Part shown: in pieces, positions 34,713 to 45,370 of the stretch
How positions within the stretch are numbered: the first letter of the stretch is position 1
Layout of the letters: each line of letters starts with the position of its first letter
Origin: Ceriagrion tenellum
Taxonomy: Eukaryota; Arthropoda; Insecta; Odonata; Coenagrionidae
Length of the DNA: 64,000 nt
Assembly: GCA_963169105.1 (NCBI GenBank)
Contig: OY720639.1
Coordinates: forward strand, 92,640,559 to 92,704,558
Reading direction: 5' to 3'
Program-made: the position numbers and the translations under genes
The notes under the pieces: model-generated
What the model was told of the DNA's origin: nothing
Seen by the model: only the letters and a program-made list of their open reading frames with translations
Database searches by the model: none

Positions 34713-35104
34713 CATTGCTAAATTGATCATTTCCTAGGTTGCTAGTAGTTTTTTCAGTGCCATCGTCATAAATGATTTACTCCAACAATGAAAAATCGGC
34801 TGCTTGATACTCTCCCCATCCAAGCAATCCGATTTCACGATATGTTTCAATGTTCCACCTCACAGCAGGGAACCTCGATGGCACTAGGCGGACGAATTTC
34901 GAATTCCATCATTTCGAATGAGGCAGTGTGACGTCCTCGGAATGATGAGCATACATTGAAAATACGGCGCTTCGTAGCAATTTATAGGAGTTGCAATCAA
35001 TCCCGGAGTACACCAACTCTTCCCCCATCATACCTCCATCCACCCTACCAGTAATCACTTTTTTAAGTAATCCCTCCCCCTCTCCACCCTTCTTTTCCAG
35101 TATT
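34713..35104. other. anonymous sequence
   Basis: Slightly more C-rich on the plus strand near its right end. No supported feature. Confidence 0.35.
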
Positions 35105-35793
35105 TATATACAGGAACACAGATACAGTTAAATATCTTGGAATTAACTTCAGATATATCGTGGGGAACACAAAACATTTGCGGCACAGCATTAAAGAAAC
35201 TAGGTTTTGTTTAGTGAATAATAGGAAGGTCCTCGGATGAAAAAGTAAAAGAGAGATGCTACTTCGCTCTGGTTATGCCACACCTCGAATACGCCGCGAG
35301 CATTTGGGACCCTGGTCATAAAGATTTAAACAAAATATTTTACAAAATACAAAGAAAAGCAGCAGGCTTCGTTAAAAACTGCTACGAACAAACTTATAGT
35401 GTTACAAAACTGTTAGAGGGGTTAGGATGGGAGTCCCTAGAGACTCGGAAGCTGCACGCTAGACTTTGGCTGCTTGAGATATTCAGAACTGGGGTGTTTC
35501 AGAGCGACATAGAGAATATTATAATGAAGCCTCACTATATATCTAGGTCTGACAGATGCGATAAAATAAGAGAAATACTCTTCCGAACAGATAGGTACAA
35601 AAACTCGTTCTTTCCGCGCACAATAAGCGACCACAATAGAAACTTAATCTCCTCCAAACACACTCTCATAGGACATGTCACCAATTCACCTCCAAAACTT
35701 TTACATTTTTACACGCCTGGTGACTTACCACCCCCTGCCACACGCCCAAGTGGCGGCTTGTGGGGTAGGATGTAGATGTAGATGTAGATATAT
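35105..35793 (+). mobile_element. CR1/Jockey-like LINE copy with open C-terminal frame
   Basis: The frame 35275-35775 (166 codons) is the C-terminal part of the LINE polyprotein. It includes PHLEYAASIWDPGHKDLNKI, QRKAAGFVKNCYEQTYSVTK, LLEGLGWESLETRKLHARL, SRSDRCDKIREILFRTDRYK and FFPRTISDHNRN. Only the thumb and tail region is present, the RT core having been lost by 5' truncation. A further upstream piece (35140-35270) is in another frame. The copy ends in (GATGTA)n. It is the cleanest member of its family here. Confidence 0.92.
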
Positions 35794-35814
35794 ACCACTG
35801 ACCATGATTTTAAG

Positions 35815-35895
35815 GCATATACCTGAAGAGGACGCAGTGGCGTTGAAACTAGTTGAACCAAAAAAGAGCTTTGTGGATTTAAACATAGTTGGTAT
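35815..35895 (+). repeat. hairpin module, solo copy next to a LINE tail
   Basis: The plus strand reads ACCTGAAGAGGACGCAGTGG, then CGTTGAAACTAGTTG. The stem GACGC pairs with GCGTT around AGTG. GAA is followed by the self-complementary ACTAGT and then T. Downstream AAAAAAGAGCTTTGTGG resembles the A-rich GTGTGG segment after the modules at 39020 and 55850. Confidence 0.7.
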
Positions 35896-36879
35896 TGCCA
35901 TTATTTATTCAATAATGGGCATCCACATGGTTACGCCAGTAAATATTGAATTCAGTTGCAATCACCTAAATTCAAGCTATATACATGACGGAATCGATTT
36001 GACGCCTCTCGGGTGTTCTAGAAAAAACCCAAATTAACTTGAAAATTTTAAAAATTTAGCGGTTCCAATTTTTACTGTGTATATTAGCGGAATTTGCGAA
36101 TAGTCATGAGAGGAAACGGCTCCAGAAAGTGAAACTACAAAATTAGCTGGTATATTTCCGGGAAAGGGAGTCGAAATGACGCCTGCGGGCATTCTATAGT
36201 AAATACACGGTAAAATTCATGAGAGATCTATCCACTATTATTATGACCTGCAGCGCAATAACAGTGCAACATAACGCGTGCTCTCACGTGTTGAAAACGA
36301 ATACTTATATAAAAAACTGAACGAATGGCTCATATCATTTTCAGAGCGCTTCACCATCATCACTAAATGTCTGTTATCAATCACGCCAATTATAACCTAA
36401 GCATTAAAAAATGGAATGAACTCAGTATATTACACCGTAACTATATAATGTTTTTTCATAAATAATTGATAAAAATGTATAAACTAGATCCTGTTAATAA
36501 TTTTCGAGATCTAAGTGTATGTAGTTCCTAGGTATTTTTTGTCAAAACTTTCGGAAGGCAGCTCGGTAAGGGACAGATATTTTTGTATCTACGGAATGAT
36601 GAGATATTTTTCTTTGAAATGAGACCATATTTATTGATTTATAGAGAATATGACATTTTGGTCAAAATATCTTAAACGAGAAACATTAAGTACTGATGTG
36701 TTTTAATTAAGATGCACACCTATACGAGGCGATGTAACATGGGACTTCAGTTAGAATAACTAAAAACCTCTACCAGTTAAATTTTAAAAAATATAGAGAA
36801 ACGCTATTGAGTTGGGAGGAGGTATTTCCTGGAAATCCTAGACGTGACCCAGGATCAATAGCATGAATACTTGAAACGC
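35896..36879. other. anonymous AT-rich sequence
   Basis: No supported feature. Confidence 0.35.
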
Positions 36880-37400
36880 TGTGACTCAGCGAATGGCATG
36901 GAAAATTAAAGAAATGGCACTCCGGCTTGGATGGCATGCTATGGGAAGGAGAGAGGGAGAGCAGGAGAATGAAAAGCTAATGGCTAGGCAAAGAGGACGG
37001 ACAGACGAACGTCCAGACGTCATTTCTCATCACGGCAGCCTCGAAGCCCTCGCAGGTGGCAGTGGGAAGGTTAAAGGAGGAGGGGGAATGGGAGGGAGGA
37101 GCAGGGAAACGGAGGGGTGGACGGGGAGGAACTAAAATCGCATGTCTCATGAAGCATTTAAGATTCACCCTCGTGGAAATCAACCGGGCCAGAAAATTTC
37201 TCCATCTTCGGGGAATGAAAACTCCGCACCCGCCACCATGATAACCTTTTCCGCTGGCCTACCCAAAGACTTGCCCTTCTTCTTCTTCCGTGCGGAAAAG
37301 AGTGCGGGAGGTGGAACTAGAGGGTGGAAAGGTGAAAGGACTAGAAAATTTTGCATTCGGAGTGCGTACTCAACTTTAGTTGAGACCGATACTCATGGTG
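36880..37400. other. GC-rich, purine-skewed island
   Basis: The plus strand has GGGAGG and GGAGGAG runs to about 37130, then a mixed GC segment to 37400. Frames of 61-90 codons overlap on both strands without domain signals. Confidence 0.45.
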
Positions 37401-37534
37401 GAAAATCATCGTGAAAAATAATTCGGGAATGTGAGGATTTTGAAAGGAAGAATATTTACGCGTGTAAGTTAAGACGAGGTTTTGCTTGAAAAGGAATAAC
37501 ATAGCTCGGTTGACATTACGCCAATTATTTTAAA

Positions 37535-37951
37535 TTGCTTCTTAGATCTAGACTACATAATAGAATGAATAATTCATGTTTCATTCTAGCATGCCAAAAA
37601 AGAATATACGGAAATGACATGTTAAAAACCGTTTGTTTCTTATCTATAGAACAAAGAGTGGTTTATAGAAGCCTTCTCTTTATACATACCTATGTATCAA
37701 ATAAGAATTTTAATAAACGTAATAATTTTAAGGATATCCTTATAAGAAGCAATAAAAACCATAAGTACACAACAAGAAACAGTAACAATTTCAACTTGAA
37801 CGTGCAATGTAATACAACTGGTTATAAATCTCTGTTTATAAATGGGCTCAAATTATATAATAAAATAAAAATGAAATAAGTGATTTAAATACGAGTGAAT
37901 GTAAGAAAAAGTTCTATGATTTTGTAAAGACAAATTACACCTTAGAGTGAA
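37535..37951 (+). mobile_element. LINE reverse transcriptase C-terminal domain, one frameshift
   Basis: The frame contains CFLSIEQRVVYRSLLFIHTY, then HKYTTRNSNNFNLNVQC, NTTGYKSLFINGLKLYNKI and, after a one-base shift near 37875, EISDLNTSECKKKFYDFVKT with NYTLE and a stop. QRVVYxSLxFI, HxYxTR, TxGxxSLFxxGLxLYN and the final FxxFVK helix are the usual C-terminal blocks of a Jockey/CR1-type family different from the WDPG family above. The upstream RT core is absent. It is unusually well kept: one shift and otherwise open to the expected stop. Confidence 0.85.
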
Positions 37952-38889
37952 AGGAAGTCAGTGAAATTATGTACATTACCAAGACAGTCTGTGGTCAATT
38001 CAAAGGAATTGTGGGATCTTGTATGATCTCAGTGATGCTGTTTGTCTTTTTTTCAAGTCTAAAGTGTTTTATAATATTTGTATTCTATTGGATGATTTTA
38101 TGCGCATATTTATATCACATATGTTGCACCAATTATTGTATAGGTTACCGTATTTATTGGCGTTGAGGACACGATTTCTGTTTCGCTTAAATGCCTTTAG
38201 AATCTTTAGTTCGTCTACAAAGCCGATTATTACGTCCTATAGACATATGTTTATGCGCGTTCTAGATAGAGGATTTCTACAACACACAGCAACCTAAAGC
38301 CCTGCGTTTGACCTATAAACAAAGTGTACCAATTATGCATAATTAAGACAATATATAAGCACTGCATAATAAAAATTTAAAATATATAATCGAATTAAGT
38401 TCCATAATATGTCCTCAAGCGACGGAATAGTACGGTGATTTCTCAAATAATAGGTTTAAAATAATTGTACTAAAACCATGCATCATTATCTATTTGGTCA
38501 GAAAATCTTCAAAACCTCTCCGTTCTAAAGTTTTCAGTGATTTTTCGCTGAAATCATTTTATTTCAAAGTGTTTTGACGTAAATGTGGGGTTACAATGAG
38601 CAGTCCTTATATATGACGACAATAATAGTCGGGACGGTATGAGCGTAATGCCAACAATTTTCCGTTAAAATGAGTAGCAATAATATAAATTATGCTGAAA
38701 ATTTCCACCGCCACCATTATTTCTTAAATAGTAAAACTCAACTACGATTGCCCAAAAAAATTGGATTCAATATAATTTCCGTTTCGAGATAAGTAAAATT
38801 AAAATTACTTTTGAACTTAAATAAGTAAAATAATCTAACAGCACAAAGTATCAGTATAACCTTAAACATCCTCATAATTATATTTATGA
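37952..38889. other. probable LINE 3' UTR, then anonymous sequence
   Basis: The first few hundred bases after the LINE stop are likely its 3' untranslated region, but I see no clear tail. The rest is AT-rich and featureless. Confidence 0.35.
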
Positions 38890-39083
38890 ATGAAAAGAGA
38901 ACTCGCTTTGTACTTTCCACACAATTTTATTATCTCCGTCCATGGTTTCGACAAAGTTATGTCATATATCAAGGTCCTTGATATATGAAGATTAAATAAC
39001 CTTGATAATGACATAACTTTATCGAAACCATGGTCGGAGAAAATAAAATTGTGTGGAAAGTACAAAGCGAGTTCTCTTTTCAT
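38890..39083. repeat. foldback element with two hairpin modules
   Basis: Arms of about 75-80 bp match almost base for base: ATGAAAAGAGAACTCGC at the left end against GCGAGTTCTCTTTTCAT at the right. Each arm carries ACCATGGT between GAA and C, that is GAAACCATGGTC on the outward strand. The upstream box is TTGATAAT rather than TTGAAGAT. AAAATAAAATTGTGTGG follows. The two modules are head to head, with their tails pointing outward. Confidence 0.85.
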
Positions 39084-40639
39084 GTGTCGCTGTTCCACTA
39101 AGTGAAGCCTGAAAGTGTGACTTGTGCATATTTATGAATATTTATTGATGATTCATAAATATATTCCAAGCATTTAGTGCTACATATTCAGCCGTCCACT
39201 ACTCCCTATCCGAAGAATATAGGGGAAAAATATCTTGTATTATTCCTACATATTTTTGTACTCTAAAATTATTAAATATAAAACGAAATTTTTTCAAAAC
39301 TATCAATTTTTAGATTTTGACACGCTGTTTCAAGTAATTTTGGTACTCCTAAATTTACTACCATAAATCAGCACTATAAGAAGGTGTAGAGCCAAAGCAG
39401 TGAAATTGTTTATAAATGCATATTTTCATATTATTCTTCATATGGCTATTCCATTCCGTATACCTCTGTAAAAAATTCAATTTCTAAGTATTTATGCATA
39501 AAAAGTATAATATTTCTAACAATAAAGTATTGTTAAAGGTTTGCAAAATTAAATTTTACTTGGATATCTTGAATATTTAATATATTTAAGACAATTAGGA
39601 GATAACGCATATGTAAATTTTTACAAACTATTTTAGCGGTGCAAGTACGTAATACCTAATTATCTGAGACGCCCTCGATTTCCGTACGGAAAGGCTACTG
39701 GTGAGGGATAAAGGATGACATAGCAACACGACTTCAAGACTTGTCATACACAGCAGAACTGTCATATCCTCAGACACAGAAACAAAAAAATGGCGAAAGA
39801 AACAGCAAGATACGTAAAATCTGTTGTGGAAAAAAAAGAGAGAGAAAAGAGTTTTAGAGTATATGAAAATGACTTGTAGTGGGTATGCTTATATATTCGA
39901 CGAATAGGCCTTAACTCTACTGATAACCCCATTAGTAGGTATGCTTTCTGAGGTAACAACGGCCTCAAATGCTGTCAGCAGTAACGTATCCATTAAAATG
40001 CGGTATGCTATGTACAGACTGACAATGAGTAATCTGGATCTGGAAGATAGAGAGGGCAATAATGCTTAACGGTAAGCTTTTGTTACATAGGGATAATTTA
40101 AAATTGATAGTTACACAGATTTTACCATAAGGGTATTTGGAACTTCTAGTTCAATTGTAATTTTTTTCTCAATATACTTTTCATTACTTTCAATCTTCTT
40201 TTTAAAGAAAAGTCGGAGAATAATTATTGTGCTTCATCACGTATTTCTTTTCGGTGACAAAAGCATAATACAGAAAACTGCAAGAATTCAGTACATTAAC
40301 GCTTATATTTATAGCTCAAAATGCGAAATAATAGTATCATAAGTAATGGAAATGAATTATTGATATTTTATAAGACAAAGAAATCACGCTTGGCCATGAA
40401 AGTAGGCGAAAGAAAATTACAGCAAACAGAATAACTGGACTTGCTTTTGGGATAAAGAATTTAATAGTAATAATATTGAAATGATAAGGGAGTTATCAAA
40501 GGAGGGATTCGATAATAGTACGGATGAATAGCGAAGACCTCGATTAGGAATGTAAAGGAAAAACAGACAGAGACAAAATTTAACGTGTTGCGCTATATGT
40601 CATGGATTCTAAAAAAGATAGAATAGTAAGAAAGCGTTT
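39084..40639. other. anonymous AT-rich sequence
   Basis: The segment just right of the foldback (TTCCACTAAGTGAAGCCTGA) recurs after the foldback at 55699 and at 62655, so the element probably extends past its arms. Nothing else is supported. Confidence 0.4.
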
Positions 40640-40990
40640 GAGGTGAGAGTTTAGAGTATGGAGGAAGTAAAACTTACTATAAAGTAGATGAGCAATACAT
40701 TCCTCCATGGTGAAGATAAGTACCAGACACTGATGTTAGAAATAAGAGGAAGGTGATTATATAAGGGTATTAAAGGCTAAGGAATGCTGAATACCGTAAA
40801 AGATTGTAGGATGTTCGTTTAGGGAAAAGGTAAAGAAAGGAGATGGGATAAATGGATGAGATGAAGAAAATATAGGTATATGAACATATGCCGAACCAAA
40901 AGATGATAAGTGTATAGAGTCTAAGAATGGCAACGTTAAAGGATCAGAAAAAGCATTCCTACCTCCATCTAAACCGAGCTTTACCGTATA
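40640..40990 (+). repeat. diverged repeat pair, copy 1
   Basis: Aligns with 41850-42190 over about 330 bases. Shared blocks include GGAGGAAGTAAAA, TATGAAAGGCTAAGGAATGC or its variant, AAAGAAAGGA and CATATGCCGA. The purine-rich composition and an ERxRNAxY-like translation hint at a decayed LINE C-terminus, but I cannot confirm that. Confidence 0.5.
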
Positions 40991-41849
40991 TCAACACTGA
41001 TTAAAAGCGTGGCAAACATTCATTAAACAAAATCCTAAAAGTCAGAGTCTAAAGAAAGAGCAAGTTATGGATGAATATTTTCTTAAATAAATGAGATAAT
41101 AATCTACGAATAAAATGCCGTTTTTCACGATCGCTGCATTTCTACTTTTCACCATGTATATATTCCTGACAAAATTTGAAAAAATTTAAATTCTATCCTA
41201 ATGAAACATTAGTATTATCACGGTACTTAACTAAAAAATAAATCTAGTTCAGAATGATTGGTTAGATTAATTACAAACGCAAGGAGTGGCAAAATGAGAC
41301 ACAAAAATATACAAAAGTTCAACTTATTTTGTCAAATTTCAACGAAAGATCTGGTCGACGTCAAAAGAACTGTTTACTGAAATCTGGAGAATCTTCAACG
41401 CTAAAATGTCGTCATCGTCGATGATGGAAAGTATTGAGTTCTTTCTTCGTAAAGTGGTGGTCACATAGAAGAATATTTGACCAGACGGGGAATGAGATGT
41501 GGACGGCAGACAAGAACTTAGAGACGACTATAATGGTTACGAAACTGGGTCAACTCTCATCGAAAATAAGAACCCATGAGAGCTCGCCTAGACTCCTTGA
41601 ACAGCTGTGTCCCTCTCACCCAAACATGCAAGCATACTACCAGTCCATACCCATAGCCCATCGCTACCCATTCCAATGCTAGGTATTCCCTCTTGACCTT
41701 TCTCATCTTCTCTGAGGAAGAAACCGCCGTTCAACTTCACCACCCTAGATCAACTCCCTCCTTCAGCAATGTGAACATTCTTAGGAAGCTAAACTATTCT
41801 CTTCATGATCGTGGTTATAACGACAAGAAATCTCATCGGATTGCTGATG
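40991..41849. other. anonymous sequence
   Basis: Frames at 41434-41899 match nothing known. Confidence 0.35.
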
Positions 41850-42190
41850 GTACAAGAATGGAGGAAGTAAAAAGTACGATGAAGATGATGAATAATTAAT
41901 TACTTCATGCAGAGGGTAAGTACAAGATATTGATGTTGGAAATTAAATGAAGGCAGAGTAGTTGGTTGTAGTAGGATATGAAAGGCTAAGGAATGCTAAA
42001 TACTGTGATATAGTGGAGGATGTTGGTTAAAAGAGAAAGGGAAAGAAAGGAAATATGATAAGTATGTGAAATAAAGAGAAGTAAGACATATGCCGAGGCG
42101 AAAGGTATAAGAGTTGATCGCCAGTGAGAGATCGAAGGGAGAAGGAAAGAAGGGTAGCTAAAGTTCTTTAATAATGGCCAGATAAGGTTG
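41850..42190 (+). repeat. diverged repeat pair, copy 2
   Basis: Direct-repeat partner of 40640-40990 at about 1.2 kb spacing. The pair may be two insertions of one family or an old tandem duplication. Confidence 0.5.
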
Positions 42191-42299
42191 AACATAAGAT
42201 TGCAACCTCAGACTTTTGATCTTCAGTATGAAGGTGAGGGAGAGTGCATACAAGGGGTGTATTAAGAACATATTTTAACGCAGAATATCGCTCTCCTTT

Positions 42300-42517
42300 C
42301 TCGCGAAGGTTTCCGCGGCGTTTTCCATTACTGCTCGTTGTTTTCGGGTTTTCCAACCGCGTACGTTGACATTGGCCGACAACGGTTTCGGTAGCCATTC
42401 GGTAGATACCGTCTTCAGGTCGCCTTCGACCTGAAGATGGTTGCAGGATGGCTACGGTAACCGTTGTCGGCCAATGTCAACGTACGCGGTTGGAAACCCC
42501 GAAAACAACGAGCAGTA
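42300..42517. repeat. foldback element with 13-bp target duplication
   Basis: ATCGCTCTCCTTT occurs at 42287-42299 and again at 42518-42530, exactly flanking a 218-bp insert. Within it, arms from ATTACTGCTCGTTGTTTTCG (42327) to CGAAAACAACGAGCAGTAAT (ends 42519) are inverted copies of about 85 bp. Each has CTGAAGA, a stem ending in CTACC or CTACGG, then GAAACC or GTAACC and GTTGTCGG. It is the same subfamily as the solo copy at 21306. The long, variable target duplication points to retrotransposition rather than a cut-and-paste MITE. Confidence 0.85.
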
Positions 42518-42652
42518 ATCGCTCTCCTTTGTTAAGTTTGGTCGTTAACCCTTCAGTGTACATATTATCTCTCAGCAGAAAGCTATTTTAAGCCACTTTA
42601 TTATAAAATTTGGTTTCTAACCCCCTAAAACTATCTTTATGCTAGTCTTTTC

Positions 42653-42727
42653 AAGTTTTTCAAAATATTGGCTGATTTTTCAAAATATTGGCTGATTTTT
42701 CAAAATATTGGCTGATTTTTCAAAATA
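42653..42727. repeat. 20-bp tandem repeat, about 3.5 units
   Basis: The unit is TTTTTCAAAATATTGGCTGA, with almost no divergence between copies. Confidence 0.92.
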
Positions 42728-43280
42728 AACGTGAACCGTTATATTTTTCCACGTTTTAAAGTATGATTGAGGCCACGCGAGGACTTCAAAATCCAGGATG
42801 ACTCATCCCACTATACAAATTTAATGCTCATTACATTTATCCAATTTCTGCAAACATTATATCTGTTTAGGATATACTTGAGGTTAATCTGTTCGTTCAT
42901 TTAGAAACAATGATTTTTTAGGAATCAATAAAAATTCTTAAACTATATGAAATATGCCAAAAATCAAGGCTACTCATCCATACCCCATTGAACATACCTT
43001 ATTGCTACTCATACTTTAATTAAATAACTTAAAGTGGATATTCCGGTGATGGATTTATATTAATAGTGTGTGCTTCGTTGGTTTAGCCATGCTAAGAGAT
43101 GGTTGTGAGTTGAATATATAAATAGATATATTACAGAGGAGCAAATGGCTTGAGTGGAAGCGATTGACTGAGAAAGATGTGAGTAAATGTGACAGTATTT
43201 AAGGCAGTAAGTGAAATTCGTTGAAATTACCTTGAAAAATAATCGGGCTGGAACAGGAAACAAGCCATTCAGTTAGCCCA
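42728..43280. other. anonymous AT-rich sequence
   Basis: No supported feature. Confidence 0.35.
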
Positions 43281-43378
43281 ACCAAAGCACAGATCACTAC
43301 GCTACCCTGGATTTTCAATTATAAACTTCTTCAAGAAGTAAGAAACCAGGATAGCGTAGTGGTCTGCACATTGGTCCA
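43281..43378. repeat. head-to-head tRNA-like A-box segments
   Basis: The minus strand of 43281-43316 (TCCAGGGTAGCGTAGTGATC) matches the plus strand of 43343-43378 (ACCAGGATAGCGTAGTGGTC). The two are 26 bases apart around the small palindrome CTTCTTCAAGAAG. The left copy is only the first 35 bases of the SINE head. Confidence 0.75.
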
Positions 43379-43450
43379 GCAAACCAAAGGTCCCAGGTTA
43401 GATTCCAGGCCCAGACCGAGTTTTGCTTGTGGCATTTTCAGCATGAGGAA
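43340..43450 (+). mobile_element. tRNA-headed SINE, 5' part
   Basis: The A box region GGATAGCGTAGTGGTCTGCA and the B box AGGTTAGATTCCAGG are at tRNA spacing, and the head continues into GAGTTTTGCTTGTGGC. It joins the 395-bp duplicated unit that follows, so that unit may be the SINE or LINE body. Confidence 0.65.
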
Positions 43451-43452
43451 AT

Positions 43453-44385
43453 GCTTTGGAAAAGACCCTAAAAAGAAGTTCTAAGAGCAGGAGAACGAAC
43501 ATTAAGCAACACACGTTCGCATGAAGCAAGGATAGAGCTATGCGGAGTAAATAAACTTAAATAGAATCTAGTTTATTAGCACAAAACCTGGGAATCAATT
43601 TATTTTGTCTTTTTTTACCTTGAAAGGAAATAGTGCGATAGATATGTATGAACGTGCTGATATATTTAGGCAATAATCACAAACTAAGCTTTGGCATTCG
43701 GAGTGCTGTTTTGTCAATTCTATAGAGCTAAGAATGTAATACATAATTATTTACACAAATGTGTACATAAGCAATACTACAGTTCTAAACTTCTACAAAA
43801 AGTAGAAATTTGGAATACTTAACTAAAATTGTGAACGTGAGTGAATTCTTTGGAAAAGACCCTAAAAAAGAATTCCCACGAACAGCAGAATTTGCAGTAA
43901 GCAACATAAGTTTGCACGAAGCAATGATAAATTTATACGGAGTAAACAAACAAACATTGTATCCAGTTTTCTTGCTCTAACGCTGGGAATCAATATTTTG
44001 TGCCTATTTTAACTGCAATTGTGTGAAATTCACAGTGGATAAATCGTTACACACAGTCTATCACAGTGGTTAGAGCACTCGGCGCGAAATTGAGGGATCT
44101 GGGTTCGATTCCTAGTCCAGGCGAATGATTTTTCCACTATATATTTCACACAATTGTGTGATCACTAGCGGGTGGCTCCGTTGAAAGAACCGCACGGCCG
44201 GATCTGTGGTTCTTTGAAAATATTTTAACCGCGAAAATAAGTAGCGCGATGGGTTTGTACGGATGCGCTAATATATTTTGGCAATAAACGCAAAATATTG
44301 CATTCGGAGATCTGTTTTGTCAACTGTATTGAGCAAAGAAAATAATATATTATTATTTACATAAATGGGTACCAAAAAAATTCTA
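43453..44385. repeat. 395-bp tandem duplication, second copy interrupted
   Basis: CTTTGGAAAAGACCCTAAAA at 43454 recurs at 43848, and CTGGGAATCAAT at 43588 recurs at 43983, a spacing of 394-395 bases. The later part of the unit (ATAGTGCGATAG, TTTAGGCAATAA, CATTCGGAGTGCTGTTTTGT) recurs only after an added 207 bases, because a SINE inserted into copy 2. Copies are roughly 70-75% identical by eye. Confidence 0.85.
44014..44220 (+). mobile_element. complete 207-bp tRNA-headed SINE with 9-bp target duplication
   Basis: TATTTTAAC lies at 44005-44013 and again at 44221-44229. Comparison with the uninterrupted first copy of the tandem duplication confirms the insertion point. The element has an A box (ATCACAGTGGTTAGAGCACT) and a B box (GGGTTCGATTCC). 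It also contains an inverted pair, CAATTGTGTGAAAT (44016) and ATTTCACACAATTG (44143-44156), enclosing the tRNA-like part. The 3' end is CTGTGGTTCTTTGAAAA. A related copy lies at 46270-46415 on the other strand. Confidence 0.88.
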
Positions 44386-44974
44386 CAAGAACCGCCATAC
44401 GGCCAAAGAGCCAATCAGCCGCATGCTTCAATTTGCAGCAATCTAACGGTCGCGACTCACTCGCTGCACGTACGTCTCCGACGAGATGAAACCATTTCAG
44501 GCTTCATGCATCTTATTCGAGATTGGAGGCTGCGAAAGGAGAGACTTTGTCTCTTTCCCCCTACTCTCCACTTTTCTCAAAGCTCTCAGACACCATTTCC
44601 CATTTCGAATCCTCCACTGAATACCGAAGGCTCCACTCAAGAATCCATGAAGAGTGGGACGCGGAATTCCCTTTCTTTTTTTTCAATGAATAAGCTTGTT
44701 GAGCCGAGACGAAAAGAGAGCAAGGCATAAATAGTTCGACTCTTGCCAAAAGATATGTTCCGGGGACTCTTAGAGAATGCACTCGTTTCTTGTTCCTCAA
44801 CCCGGAGAAAAAAATCCATTCTTCCATTGTAAGATTTGGCTGGCACCGTTTCCAACGTTGCATGATGATATGCTAGCAATGAGATTCTTGATTTAGATAA
44901 ATCAACCAATCATCGAGGCAAGAAACGTAAAATTCTACGACACTATGCCCTTAAAACCAATGTACGCAGAGGGA
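44386..44974. other. slightly GC-richer noncoding stretch
   Basis: Frames of 90-121 codons overlap on both strands at 44365-44909 with no domain. No repeat or RNA gene seen. Confidence 0.35.
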
Positions 44975-45105
44975 AACTATCATTTTTTGACAGTTTAATT
45001 TTACAGACGTCCCTTTTTGAAATACTACTTTTAGTATTGATACTTTTTCCCTAGCTAGCCGTGATTTCTACAACTATTGTCATCTTCAAGGTCCTTGCCC
45101 TCCAA
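44975..45105 (-). repeat. hairpin module, variant copy
   Basis: The minus strand reads ACCTTGAAGATGACAATAGT, then TGTAGAAATCACGGCTAGCTAGGG. The stem ACAA with TTGT lies between TTGAAGAT(G) and GAAA. The palindrome CTAGCTAG is separated from GAAA by a few extra bases. A-rich sequence follows, as in the other copies. Confidence 0.6.
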
Positions 45106-45260
45106 TTACCTCGATATTTAACATTAATTGTGAACTATATCGTTGAAAATTAAAAAATTTTCAATAAACAAAATCTAATGTTACTTAGTGACGTGTATCA
45201 GTTACACTGAATGGCCCTGGAAGCCTTCGGTTTTAGTTTATGTAATTTATTACAAAATAT

Positions 45261-45370
45261 AATATGACAAAACGAGCCATTTCTACATGTGAGTTTGGAT
45301 TTTATGCTTGAAGTTAAAATATATATTATGATTAAACGAGCCATTTCTTTGTGTGTTTGGATTTTATGCT
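45261..45370. repeat. 63-bp tandem duplication
   Basis: AAACGAGCCATTTCT and GTTTGGATTTTATGCT occur twice in the same order, 62-63 bases apart. Confidence 0.85.

Noticed and set aside
44050..44125. functional tRNA gene
   Set aside because: It lies within a 207-bp retroposed unit with target duplications, so it is a SINE head.
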